33,067 nt of DNA, from positions 1 through 33,067 of the forward strand of contig CACGHR010000004.1 in assembly GCA_902572915.1 (NCBI GenBank), written 5' to 3'. Both the position numbers and the translations under genes were made by a program. Below the pieces are notes generated by a model. That model was not told the origin of the DNA. It saw only the letters and a program-made list of their open reading frames with translations, and made no database searches. This DNA is from an uncultured Prochlorococcus sp. Lineage in GTDB: Bacteria; Cyanobacteriota; Cyanobacteriia; PCC-6307; Cyanobiaceae. Shown in pieces: positions 1 to 9,711 of the stretch; positions within the stretch are counted from its first letter, which is position 1; each line of letters starts with the position of its first letter.

Positions 1-273
1 CAAGATGAAGAATTGAATGAATTAGTTGTCAAAATACCTGGCTGGGAAATTAAATCTAAACAAATCCAAAGAGAATTTAACTTCGCTAATTTTATTGAAG
101 CCTTTGCTTTCATGACTAAAGTTGCTTTAATCTGCGAAAAATATAATCATCATCCTAACTGGGAGAATGTTTATGCAAAAGTAATAATTAAATTAAATAC
201 ACATGATCTAGGAGGTATTACAAATCTGGATCAAACATTAGCTTCGGAAATCAACAAAATTTTCGATCAATAA
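1..273 (+). CDS. Pterin-4a-carbinolamine dehydratase (PCD/DCoH family), 5' end probably outside the window
   Basis: The frame is open from base 1 (Q D E E L N E L V V...). Motif ...EKYNHHPNWENVYAKVIIKLNTHDLGGIT is typical of PCD/DCoH. The ORF-track start (TTG at 13) is probably not the true start. Confidence 0.85.
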   Translation, partial: QDEELNELVVKIPGWEIKSKQIQREFNFANFIEAFAFMTKVALICEKYNHHPNWENVYAKVIIKLNTHDLGGITNLDQTLASEINKIFDQ

Positions 274-302
274 AAATATAAACTTGTTTTCAACTATTCA
301 AA

Positions 303-1328
303 ATGTCTAAAAATTTATTGCCAGTTACTATTATTAGTGGATTTTTAGGTTCTGGCAAAACTACACTTCTAAATCATATTTTAAAAAATCAAGTTGGTAT
401 TAAAACAGCTGTTTTAGTCAACGAATTTGGAGAGATCGGAATAGATAATGACTTAATAATAGAAGGCTCAGAAGATATGATCGAATTAAATAATGGATGT
501 ATATGTTGCTCTATTAATGGCGAATTATTAAATACCGTAACCAAAGTTTTAGAAAGAGCTGAAAAATTAGACTATTTGATTGTTGAAACAACTGGATTAG
601 CAGATCCATTACCAGTAGCCATGACTTTCGCGGCTGGTGATCTTAGAGAAAAAGTAAGATTAGATTCCATAATCACTGTAATTGATGGAGAAAATTTTGA
701 TTTTGAAATTAATAATACAAGTGTCGCCTATTCTCAAATTTTATACGGAGATATCCTTCTTCTAAATAAATCTGATTTAGTAAATGAAAAACAATTAAAG
801 AAAATAGAGGAGTTTATAAATAAAATAAAAAAAGAACCAAGGATTTTGAGATCAACTAATAGTGAAGTTGCATTACATACAATAATGAGCGTGGGTCTAT
901 TTGAGACAGATACTTTTGAATTCGATAAAAATAAAAAAAATGTAGAACAAAATTCCCACGATCACTCTTCTCATTCCCACGATCACTCTTCTCATTCCCA
1001 CGATCACTCTTCTCATTCCCACGATTTGATCAACAATATCGAGGGGTTTACCTCAGTTTCTTATGAGACATTTGAACCATTTTCCTTAAGGAAGTTTCAA
1101 TATTTCTTAGATAATCAAATCTCAAAAAATGTATTTAGAGCAAAAGGAATATTATGGTTTATGGAAAGCGAAAGAAAACACATTTTTCACCTATCTGGAA
1201 AGAGGTTTTCTCTGGATGATGAGGAATGGAAAAAAGAAAAATCTAACAAGATAGTATTAATTGGGAAAAACTTAGATCACCAAACTATTAAAAATCAACT
1301 GTCATCATGTAGATTTAATTCAGATTAG
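303..1328 (+). CDS. CobW/COG0523 G3E-family GTPase (putative metallochaperone) with His-rich linker
   Basis: Walker A GFLGSGKTTLLN, CxCC motif GCICCSI, NKSD; His-rich HDHSSHS repeats between the domains. Confidence 0.93.
   Translation: MSKNLLPVTIISGFLGSGKTTLLNHILKNQVGIKTAVLVNEFGEIGIDNDLIIEGSEDMIELNNGCICCSINGELLNTVTKVLERAEKLDYLIVETTGLADPLPVAMTFAAGDLREKVRLDSIITVIDGENFDFEINNTSVAYSQILYGDILLLNKSDLVNEKQLKKIEEFINKIKKEPRILRSTNSEVALHTIMSVGLFETDTFEFDKNKKNVEQNSHDHSSHSHDHSSHSHDHSSHSHDLINNIEGFTSVSYETFEPFSLRKFQYFLDNQISKNVFRAKGILWFMESERKHIFHLSGKRFSLDDEEWKKEKSNKIVLIGKNLDHQTIKNQLSSCRFNSD
954..1025 (+). repeat. Perfect 21-bp tandem repeat (tcccacgatcactcttctcat), 3 full copies plus 9 nt, in frame in the CobW-family gene
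   Basis: Read directly: identical units at 954-974, 975-995 and 996-1016, then partial tcccacgat at 1017-1025. Encodes HDHSSHS units. Confidence 0.97.
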
Positions 1329-1354
1329 AGTTCATATTAGGATTTAATTAATTT

Positions 1355-2893
1355 TTGAAAATACGCATTAAAGGGTTTAAAAAAACATTAACAGAATTAA
1401 ATTTTCTTTATTTCACTTCGTTTATTGTTTCACTCTTAGTAATCATTCCAATTTCCAATTTTCTTCTAGAGGGAATAGATTACATTATTAGTGGAAATTT
1501 TTCATTAGGTATTGCTGGAGGGGAAGAGGTAATAGGTACTTTAAAAGTTCTAATACTGACAAGTTTTTTTGGAGGCGGGTTAGGAACTTTGAATGGATGG
1601 CTACTTTCAAATTGTGATTTTAAGTTCAGAAAAGTTCTCCGTATTTGTCAGCTAGTTCCACTAGCTGCCCCAGCATATCTAATAACAGCTATTTTGCAGG
1701 ATTTAGGAAGTATTTTTGGATATCAAGTAACTGGTTTATGGTGGGGGGTATTAATACTTTCAATTTCTACTTATCCATATGTATTCATTCTTGCTAACGA
1801 AAGTTTTAATAAATTTGGAGTTAATCAAATCAATGCTAGTAGAGGATTAGGAGTAGGGCCTTGGAGGAGCTTCTTTAAAATCGCTTTCCCAATGGCGTTA
1901 CCAGCACTAATAACAGGAATAAGTTTAATGTGTATGGAAATAATGAATGAGTTAGGTACATTTGCATTATTAAACATACCAAGTATTTCTACTGGTATAG
2001 CTGAAAATTGGATAATTGAGGGTAATCCAAAAAGTGCTATTGGATTATCTTTGGTAGCCTTATTAATGATTTTCACTTTAATTATTTTCGAAAAATTATC
2101 AAGAAGAAAATCAAAGAGGTGGAGTGAAAATCCTGCATCAAAAGATTCTCAAGGATGGGAATTAAAAAAAACTAGAGCTTTTTTAGCAATAATCATATCT
2201 TTATTTCCTCCAATTTTCTCTTTTGGGATTCCATGTTTTTGGGTTCTACTCAATATAGATCTAATTCAAAAAGGGTTATCTATAGAATTACTTAGCCTAT
2301 CATTAAGGACAATAAGTCTAGGACTTTTAACTGCATTAATAGCAATGCTATTCTCCTTAATAATTTCCCTAGCCAGACGCCCAAATAAAGGCTTATTACT
2401 GGGACTAATAACAAATCTTGCGGGAATAGGTTACGCGATCCCCGGTACTGTATTAGCTTTGTCTTTAATAAGCATTTCTTCTTCAAAATTTAATTTTATT
2501 GCTATTTGCTTACTAATTTGGGGTTATCTTGTCCGATTTCTAACTATCTCTAAGGGTTCTATTGATTCAAGTCTTGAGAGAATTTCTCCTAGTCTTGATG
2601 AAGCAGCACTTGGACTAGGAGAGAATTGGCTGGGGATCATCAAAAGAATTCATCTACCTCTTCTCCAAGGGCCAATATTCGTAGGATCACTTTTAGTTTT
2701 TGTTGACACGATAAAAGAATTGCCCATAACCTTTATTTTAAGACCATTCGATTTCGACACATTATCTGTGAGAATATATCAATATGCTGGAGATGAAAGA
2801 ATGGTAGAGGCAATATTACCGGCCATTCTTATCATGACTTTAGGCCTTATTGCATCAATTACATTGATACCAAGTTTAGAGAAAAAAAACTAA
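1355..2893 (+). CDS. Iron(III)-type ABC transporter permease, two fused permease domains (FutB/FbpB-like)
   Basis: Many TM segments; EAA-like loops NASRGLGVGPWRSFFKIAFPMALPALITG and EAALGLGENWLGIIKRIHLPLLQGPIFVG; TTG start. Confidence 0.85.
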   Translation: MKIRIKGFKKTLTELNFLYFTSFIVSLLVIIPISNFLLEGIDYIISGNFSLGIAGGEEVIGTLKVLILTSFFGGGLGTLNGWLLSNCDFKFRKVLRICQLVPLAAPAYLITAILQDLGSIFGYQVTGLWWGVLILSISTYPYVFILANESFNKFGVNQINASRGLGVGPWRSFFKIAFPMALPALITGISLMCMEIMNELGTFALLNIPSISTGIAENWIIEGNPKSAIGLSLVALLMIFTLIIFEKLSRRKSKRWSENPASKDSQGWELKKTRAFLAIIISLFPPIFSFGIPCFWVLLNIDLIQKGLSIELLSLSLRTISLGLLTALIAMLFSLIISLARRPNKGLLLGLITNLAGIGYAIPGTVLALSLISISSSKFNFIAICLLIWGYLVRFLTISKGSIDSSLERISPSLDEAALGLGENWLGIIKRIHLPLLQGPIFVGSLLVFVDTIKELPITFILRPFDFDTLSVRIYQYAGDERMVEAILPAILIMTLGLIASITLIPSLEKKN

Positions 2894-3852
2894 ATTCTTT
2901 TAGACACTTTTCTTATTAAGAAAGGTAAGCTTAACAACAAATCTGCCGAGGTGGATATAACCCTAAAATAAACTAAGCTTATAAGAATTATATTTTCTGG
3001 AATACTTTTACCAACAAATAAAAGGAGGCAAGCCTCAAAAACGCCAACTCCTCCAGGAGCTGCTGGGACTACCAAGCCTATAGACCATGACAAAGAAAAA
3101 ATTACTAATAAAAATATTATGTTCAGAGTATTACTTGTATAAAAAGTATTTAAGCAAATATAAAACCCAATAAATTTAGATAAAACAAAACTAATTTCAA
3201 GAAATAAAGCTCTAGAAGGGAAAAAAGAAACTATATTTATTCTCTCTTCAAATTGGTCCTTTGAATTTGGAAGTCTCAAAACTTCAAGTACTTTCCCCTT
3301 AAGAGACCCTAATATTTTAAATATCAAAAAAATAAATTTTCTATTTAAGAATATTAAAGGAAAAATTAAAAAAAAATAAAATGGTGAAAAAATTAATCCC
3401 ATTGATGCCAAGAGAAAAGATCCACTCAACATAAAATAAGGTTCTATGAGTGTCGAATACAAAGCAATCTGAGGGTTACTTATTTTTTTTATAAAATTAA
3501 ATCTTTCAACAAAATGCCACATCCCTCCTGGAACATATTTGAGAATATTAGTTAAAACATAAAAAGAAACTAGATTATTACTTTTAAATTCTTTCCCTAA
3601 CCATTTAACGATATATTTCCATGCATAAGCGTTCAGATAAATACTTAAGACACAAAATAAAAATGATAAAGATAGATTAATTCCATTTCTTTCTAAATTG
3701 ATATCAAAAGAAATTTGATCAATATTATCAAAAAAATAAATGCAAAAATATGACAAGCTTGAAATAAAGAAAATACTCTTTAAGCCACCAAAATTAATTT
3801 TTTTAAGGAATTTCAAATATCGTTGATTACTTATATTAAATCTCATTTCCAA
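2890..3852 (-). CDS. Polytopic membrane protein, lysylphosphatidylglycerol synthetase TM-like (UPF0104-type)
   Basis: Multiple TM segments with VPAAPGGVGVFEACLLL, a motif typical of this family. Confidence 0.7.
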   Translation of the reverse strand: MEMRFNISNQRYLKFLKKINFGGLKSIFFISSLSYFCIYFFDNIDQISFDINLERNGINLSLSFLFCVLSIYLNAYAWKYIVKWLGKEFKSNNLVSFYVLTNILKYVPGGMWHFVERFNFIKKISNPQIALYSTLIEPYFMLSGSFLLASMGLIFSPFYFFLIFPLIFLNRKFIFLIFKILGSLKGKVLEVLRLPNSKDQFEERINIVSFFPSRALFLEISFVLSKFIGFYICLNTFYTSNTLNIIFLLVIFSLSWSIGLVVPAAPGGVGVFEACLLLFVGKSIPENIILISLVYFRVISTSADLLLSLPFLIRKVSKRI

Positions 3853-5077
3853 TTTTCAAATGCTTTAAATTTTTTACTCGACTCTTTTATTATTTTTCTT
3901 ATTTCGTAAGTTGATATTTTATGCTTTAATTTTAATCTCAAAACCTCATCATTTTCTGGTTTCATATTTATTGATCCATCTGGTTTCAAAGTTTGTTTAA
4001 CTTTTATTTTTCCAAAAGTCGTTGAACATTCTCCTCTACGTCTGAGTAATATCCACCTAGATTGGTTCCTTTCACGAACCCCAATAGTGTTGGAATAATC
4101 AAACCATAATCGTCTAAAATATTCTTTTTTCTCTATGGGCAAGATTGCTTGAATAGAAAATCCAATTCTATTCTTTTTCATATTGATAGCTTGATAGGAA
4201 ACGTCGTAAGCTCCCTCAATTCTCAGTTTCTCCACAAAATTAGATATATCCTCGGGTGTTTGGTCATCAATCCATGCTTCTTGAATAGATATCTCTTCAC
4301 ACTTTGGACTGATTTGTGAATTATCATCAAAAGGAGGATCCTCAAATGAAGTAATTTTATAAACTCTTACCATATTGGGGAATGGGAATTTTAGGTTGCC
4401 AATACCAACTCCATAAGAATTAATAGAATATTTTGTAGGAGGTTCAAAATAGTCGACTAAATTAGAAAGTAAAGCAATCCCAGTTGGCGTAGATAGTTCA
4501 CCTTCTATTGATTGGAAGCTTGATAAAACCTTAATATTTTTTTGTCTTATTAGCTCTATTACAGCAGGAGTTGGTACAGATAATTTCCCATGTTCAGTTT
4601 GAACAAAACCTTTCCCCAACATTGGTTCATTACAATAGACCTTCTTTGGATTTAAGTAATTCAATGCAGCACATACACCTATGATATCCACCAATGAATC
4701 TATTGCTCCAATTTCATGAAAATGAACATCATCAGCTTTGATGCCATGGACTTTTCCCTCCGTAATTGCTAAAGATTCAAATACTTCAAAAATTATTTGC
4801 TTTAATTTGTCTTCTATGTGCCCATTTGAAATAAGTTCTTTAATACTTCTCCAAGTTCTTTTGATAGGACTAATATCAATATGCTCAACATTTGTCTTGA
4901 TCCCTCTGATTGAACAACTTTTTGATTCTTTAAACTCTAGATTATATAGATCCTTTAATCCAAGAGCAATAAGTGGTTGTTCAATTATTGTTTTTTTGGC
5001 ACACCCAAATCATAAAAAGCTCCTAACAACATATCTCCAGAGATACCTGGAGAACATTCAATTAAAACATCTTCCAT
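3843..5077 (-). CDS. larC: LarC / DUF111 family (nickel-pincer cofactor cyclometallase homologue), interrupted by an apparent frameshift at the A7 tract 4991-4997
   Basis: The ORF track gives only 3843-4694. By eye the minus strand starts ATG at 5077 (MEDVLIECSPGISGDMLLGAFYDLGVPKK), then hits TAA at 4987-4985. The -1 frame continues TIIEQPLIALGLKDLYNLEFKESKSC...DDVHFHEIGAIDSLVDIIGVCAALN..., the conserved HFHE(I/V)GAxDS(I/L)VD(I/V) LarC motif. Confidence 0.88.
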
Positions 5078-5129
5078 AAGTCTAAGATTTCTTGACTGGT
5101 AAAATTGCGATGAAAATCAATCTTTAATT

Positions 5130-5729
5130 CTAGTTATGTTCAGATAGATCTTTTTCAATAACTTCGTAATTTATTAATTTCAAAGAATTCCTATCTCTGA
5201 TGACATCTAAACTTAAAAAATTATTGAGAAGTTCAATAGAAAGATCCCCTTTTATAATTAATTTAAAATTTTTATTTTTTAAATTCTTTAGCTTTGATGC
5301 AGAACAGATTTTAATAACAAACTCTTTCTTTTTTATGTTTACAAAAACTAATTCTCCTCTTACAGAAAAATAATTGTCTTTTAAATCTAATTCATCTAAT
5401 AATTTCGGAAAGTCTGTTTTTGAAGAATTATTTGAAAAATTATTAAGATTATAAGGATCCCAGATACCCGCAACTTGTAAATGCAAGATTTGAGTATTTT
5501 TATTCTTTGGATAAACAATCCAAAAATAACTTTTCTTTAAATCAATATGCTTTTTTAATAGAGATAATGCTTTCCCCAGTATGACTGTTTCAACTTTTTC
5601 ACCTTTATTATCAATTAAAACGCCTCTATTTAATTGCTGACAATCATCAGGTATATATTTACCATTTATTATACCAATTGCTCTAAACTGCAGTTTATTA
5701 GTAACTTTTGGAATAGGATTTTTTAACAT
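5130..5729 (-). CDS. Conserved hypothetical protein, probably cyanobacterial (199 aa)
   Basis: Long uninterrupted ORF on the same strand as larC; no recognised domain. Confidence 0.7.
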   Translation of the reverse strand: MLKNPIPKVTNKLQFRAIGIINGKYIPDDCQQLNRGVLIDNKGEKVETVILGKALSLLKKHIDLKKSYFWIVYPKNKNTQILHLQVAGIWDPYNLNNFSNNSSKTDFPKLLDELDLKDNYFSVRGELVFVNIKKKEFVIKICSASKLKNLKNKNFKLIIKGDLSIELLNNFLSLDVIRDRNSLKLINYEVIEKDLSEHN

Positions 5730-5768
5730 CTTAGGAATTAAAAATAATAATTTACGGTACTAAATTTC

Positions 5769-6068
5769 TTATTTTTCCTCCAAACTATTAAAAGACTTTA
5801 ATGCCTCATCTATTGCATCAGAGGGATTAGTGGCATCATTCAAACTATTATATCTCCTCATCATTTCCACAATTTCGAATGGATTGTTGGGAATAAATGA
5901 TCCATCGTCTTCAGTTTTAGTAGAGGTATCAATCTGTACTTCTTCAAAATAACTTTCAGCATTTAGTGGATTTCCCTTTAAGGAAACTAAGGGAATTAAA
6001 AAAATTATTAAAATTTTTAGTTTAGAAAGGTTTTTTAAAAAATAAATTTTCATTTTATTTAATTTCAA
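5769..6068 (-). CDS. Small hypothetical protein with N-terminal signal/anchor segment (99 aa)
   Basis: Basic start then hydrophobic segment LKILIIFLIPLVSLKGNPLNA, then an acidic soluble tail. Confidence 0.6.
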   Translation of the reverse strand: MKLNKMKIYFLKNLSKLKILIIFLIPLVSLKGNPLNAESYFEEVQIDTSTKTEDDGSFIPNNPFEIVEMMRRYNSLNDATNPSDAIDEALKSFNSLEEK

Positions 6069-6124
6069 AATTCTTTAAGACCAAAAACTTTTGCTAGTTT
6101 AATCTTACATAGTTTACTAGAAAT

Positions 6125-6943
6125 TTGTTAATAGCAACATGGAATGTTAACTCTATAAGAACAAGACTTTCACAAATAATAGATTGGATTAATGAAAAAA
6201 ATCCAGATATTCTATGTTTGCAGGAAACAAAAGTGATGGATGATAGTTTCCCAATAGAACCTTTCGAAAGGTTAGGATATTCAGTAGAAATATACGGACA
6301 AAAGTCATATAATGGTGTTGCAATTATTTCTAAAATAAAGGCTGAAAATACAAAAAAAGGATTCTACGGTTGTATAAATTTTGATCAAAATATTGAAATG
6401 TTCCTGGATCAAAAAAGAATCATTTCTGCCGATATCAATGGTATTAAATTCATAAATGTATATGTCCCTAATGGATCTTCACTAGAGTCAGGCAAGTTCG
6501 AATATAAAATAAATTGGTTAAGTTGTTTAGCTTCTTTTTTGGATGAGCAAGAACAAAAAGGTGAATTAATTTGTCTGATGGGTGATTTTAATATTGCTCC
6601 ATCAAACTTAGATATTCATGATCCAAAAAAATATGAGGGGGGAATAATGGCATCCGAGATAGAGAGAAATGCACTAAATAATGTTCTGAAAGGAAGATTA
6701 ATTGATACTTTCAGGATTTTCGAAAAAGACACTGGTCATTGGAGTTGGTGGGATTACCGTAATAACGCATATGAATTAAATAAAGGTTGGAGAATAGACC
6801 ATATCTATATTAGTAATGAACTTTCATCAAAACTTAAAAGCTGTGTGATAGACAGCTCACCTAGGGCGAATTTGCGCCCAAGTGATCATGCACCTGTAAT
6901 GATAAATCTTGATTTGGATAACATAAATGAAGAGTTTTTTTGA
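6125..6943 (+). CDS. xth: Exodeoxyribonuclease III
   Basis: ATWNVNSIRTRL, LQETK, GDFNIAP, WRIDHIYIS and SDHAPV are ExoIII/AP endonuclease motifs. Confidence 0.95.
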   Translation: MLIATWNVNSIRTRLSQIIDWINEKNPDILCLQETKVMDDSFPIEPFERLGYSVEIYGQKSYNGVAIISKIKAENTKKGFYGCINFDQNIEMFLDQKRIISADINGIKFINVYVPNGSSLESGKFEYKINWLSCLASFLDEQEQKGELICLMGDFNIAPSNLDIHDPKKYEGGIMASEIERNALNNVLKGRLIDTFRIFEKDTGHWSWWDYRNNAYELNKGWRIDHIYISNELSSKLKSCVIDSSPRANLRPSDHAPVMINLDLDNINEEFF

Positions 6944-7200
6944 GGATCAGGATAATTTTTTCGAAATATAAACAAAATAAACAGAAATTTTTTGATGCTT
7001 CAGAATGCTGATGAATAAAGAGTTATCTGCAATTTGATAAATTTTTATTGTGAATTCCTAAAAATTAATAATTTACAATGCAAACTAACGCAATAAAAAT
7101 ATCATAATGTAGAATTTCAATCTGAATTGACAAAATTTTTACTTATTTCTAAGTTAGTACATGACAAATTATTTATCAAAGCTCTTTATTTTTTTAAATT

Positions 7201-8503
7201 GTGACTGACATATTAAACTGCACCCAATCAGAAGAAGTTTTCAGTGCTGCCCAAGAACTCATGCCTGGAGGAGTTAGTTCTCCAGTTAGAGCTTTTAAGT
7301 CAGTAGGTGGGCAACCAATTGTTTTTGATAGAGTTAAAGGGCCCTTTGCTTGGGATATAGATGGGAATAGATATATCGACTATATAGGAAGTTGGGGTCC
7401 CGCTATTTGTGGACATGCCCACCCTGAAGTCACAACAGCATTACAGGAAGCGATTGAGAAAGGGACCAGCTTTGGAGCTCCATGTGTTTTAGAGAACAAA
7501 CTTGCTGAGATGGTTATAGATGCCGTCCCATCTGTAGAAATGGTTAGATTTGTTAATAGTGGGACTGAAGCCTGCATGGCTGTTTTAAGACTCATGAGAG
7601 CCTTCACAGGAAGAGATAAAGTTATTAAATTTGACGGTTGCTATCATGGCCATGCAGATATGTTTTTTGGTAAAAGCTGGATCAGGCGTGGCTACTTTAG
7701 GATTACCAGATTCTCCAGGAGTTCCAAGAACAACAACTGCCAACACACTTACAGCTCCATACAACGATCTTGAAGCAGTAAAAAAATTATTTTCTGAAAA
7801 TCCTGACGCTATTTCTGGTGTGATTCTTGAACCTATCGTTGGAAATGCTGGCTTTATAACTCCTGAACCTGGATTCTTAGAAGGATTAAGAGAATTAACC
7901 ACTGAAAATGGATCCTTATTAGTTTTTGATGAAGTCATGACTGGGTTCAGAATTAGTTACGGAGGCGCACAAGAAAAATTTGGAGTCACTCCTGATTTAA
8001 CTACTCTTGGGAAAGTAATTGGTGGAGGCCTACCTGTTGGAGCCTATGGGGGCAAGAAAGAAATAATGTCAATGGTAGCCCCTTCCGGACCGGTTTACCA
8101 GGCAGGTACTTTGAGTGGGAATCCATTAGCAATGACTGCTGGAATAAAAACTCTTGAGCTACTAAAACAAGAAGGTACTTATGAAAAGCTAGATGCCATA
8201 ACTTCAAGATTAATTGAAGGAATAATTCAGTCTGCAGAAAATAATAGCATTGCTATTAATGGCGGAAGTGTAAGTGCTATGTTTGGATTTTTCTTATGTG
8301 ATGGACCAGTAAGGAACTTTGATGAAGCAAAAACTAATGAAACTGAACTTTTTGGGAAGTTACATAGAAATATGCTTCAACGAGGAATATATTTAGCCCC
8401 AAGTCCTTTTGAAGCTGGCTTCACATCGCTAGCTCATAGCGAAGAAGAAATTGATAAAACAATAGAAGCATTTGATCAATCTTTCAATGCTATTAAGAAT
8501 TAA
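7201..8503 (+). CDS. hemL: Glutamate-1-semialdehyde 2,1-aminomutase, split by an apparent 1-nt insertion in T6 (7663-7668)
   Basis: N part [39 protein letters not shown]...[10 protein letters not shown] part in the +1 frame (L)[19 protein letters not shown]...[11 protein letters not shown]...[21 protein letters not shown] start. Removing one T restores a single ORF. Confidence 0.95.
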
Positions 8504-8561
8504 ATATTCTTTAAAGAAAAATCTAAATAATTAATTTAAATAAAAAAACATTTTTCATAAG

Positions 8562-9365
8562 CTATCTTTTGCCGCCAACTATAACAGGAGGAGTACCACC
8601 TGCTGAACCTGGAAGTCCAGGCACAACCTGTGTACTTCCATCCCATTTGTCTAAAAATAATTTAAAAAGGACCTGATCATCAAGGCTTCTATTTAATGTT
8701 TCATATCTAAGTGCTTCCTGTTCTGCAATTTCTACTTCTGTTTTTGCTCTTAATAATTGTTGACCCGCTATCTGCTTTTGTTCAATAGCTGCTCTATATT
8801 CTTCAGCAATCACTAATCCAGTAAGATCTAAACTTTTAACATCCACATAATCAAAGGAATTTAGTTCTTCAGCAACTGTTTCACCTATTTTTTCAGAAAT
8901 TACTGCAAACTCGGTAGCTATTGTCTCTAGCTCATATTGAGAGAAGACTGATTTGAGAGCTTTGAGTAAAGATGGCTGGACAATCTTTTGATAAACATCG
9001 CTATTTCTGTTGGCAATTGTGGCAAAAATCCTTCCTGCTTCGCTAGGTTTTACTGAATACTTAACAGTAGCTGTAGCGTTGATAACCTGAAGGTCTTTAG
9101 TTAAAGTTTCAAATTTTTCTCCTACAACTTGAGTTTTAATATCAAAGGGATAAACACTCTGAATAAACGGGACTTTGAAGTTTAAACCAGCTCTTCTTGA
9201 AGGGCCACTTACTTTCCCTAATGTTGTAACTACTGCAACTTGTCCAGATGGGACTACAAAGAGAGACTGGGTAAGAAGAAGAAAACCTGTAAAGGACAGT
9301 ACAATAAATAAAGTTGCTGTTCCACCAGGGCCACTTGGTGTAACATTTTTAAAAGATGTTGACAT
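8562..9365 (-). CDS. SPFH/band 7 (prohibitin-like) membrane protein
   Basis: N-terminal TM; VVPSGQVAVVTTLGKVSGPSRRAGLNFKVPFIQSVYPFDIKTQ; long C-terminal coiled-coil-type segment. Confidence 0.9.
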   Translation of the reverse strand: MSTSFKNVTPSGPGGTATLFIVLSFTGFLLLTQSLFVVPSGQVAVVTTLGKVSGPSRRAGLNFKVPFIQSVYPFDIKTQVVGEKFETLTKDLQVINATATVKYSVKPSEAGRIFATIANRNSDVYQKIVQPSLLKALKSVFSQYELETIATEFAVISEKIGETVAEELNSFDYVDVKSLDLTGLVIAEEYRAAIEQKQIAGQQLLRAKTEVEIAEQEALRYETLNRSLDDQVLFKLFLDKWDGSTQVVPGLPGSAGGTPPVIVGGKR

Positions 9366-9487
9366 TAAATTATTCTTTTAGATTAATTTTATTTAATCTA
9401 ATTAATTAGTGCATCATTAAGGTATTTAATTAAAATATTTTTTTAATAATTGGTTAAGGTATATAAATATTATTTGTATAAACTTTC

Positions 9488-9685
9488 TTACTTAAATTCT
9501 TTCAAAAGTTGTAAATAAAGTTCCTCATCTATCTCCCTAATATCATATTCAGAAGGCAAAACGCCATGTTTGTACTCATGAACAGCCATCCAACAAAATT
9601 TTTCAATTTCGCCGATAGAAAAACGAGGATATTCTTTTACCTTTATAAATAACTCTTTGATAAGAGAATCTGGATAATTTGCCAT
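9488..9685 (-). CDS. Small conserved hypothetical protein (65 aa)
   Basis: Intact ORF, in order and on the same strand as its neighbours; no domain recognised. Confidence 0.6.
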   Translation of the reverse strand: MANYPDSLIKELFIKVKEYPRFSIGEIEKFCWMAVHEYKHGVLPSEYDIREIDEELYLQLLKEFK

Positions 9686-9711
9686 ATTATAAAAAAATCT
9701 TAATAAAAATT

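Noticed and set aside
1825-2486. Minus-strand ORFs of 83 and 64 aa inside the iron permease
   Set aside because: Antisense to a clear conserved CDS; no recognisable protein features.
4738-5079. 113-aa plus-strand ORF in the track
   Set aside because: It lies antisense to the frameshifted N-terminal part of larC, which reads as conserved LarC sequence on the minus strand.
6944-7200. 257-nt gap between xth and hemL as a possible ncRNA
   Set aside because: I found no strong stem-loop or known small RNA motif by eye; it is more simply the hemL promoter and leader. RNA-seq would be needed.
7380-8207. Minus-strand ORFs of 75, 117 and 68 aa within hemL
   Set aside because: Antisense shadows of a conserved coding gene.
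9175-9381. 68-aa plus-strand ORF over the SPFH gene start
   Set aside because: Antisense to the conserved N-terminus of the SPFH protein.
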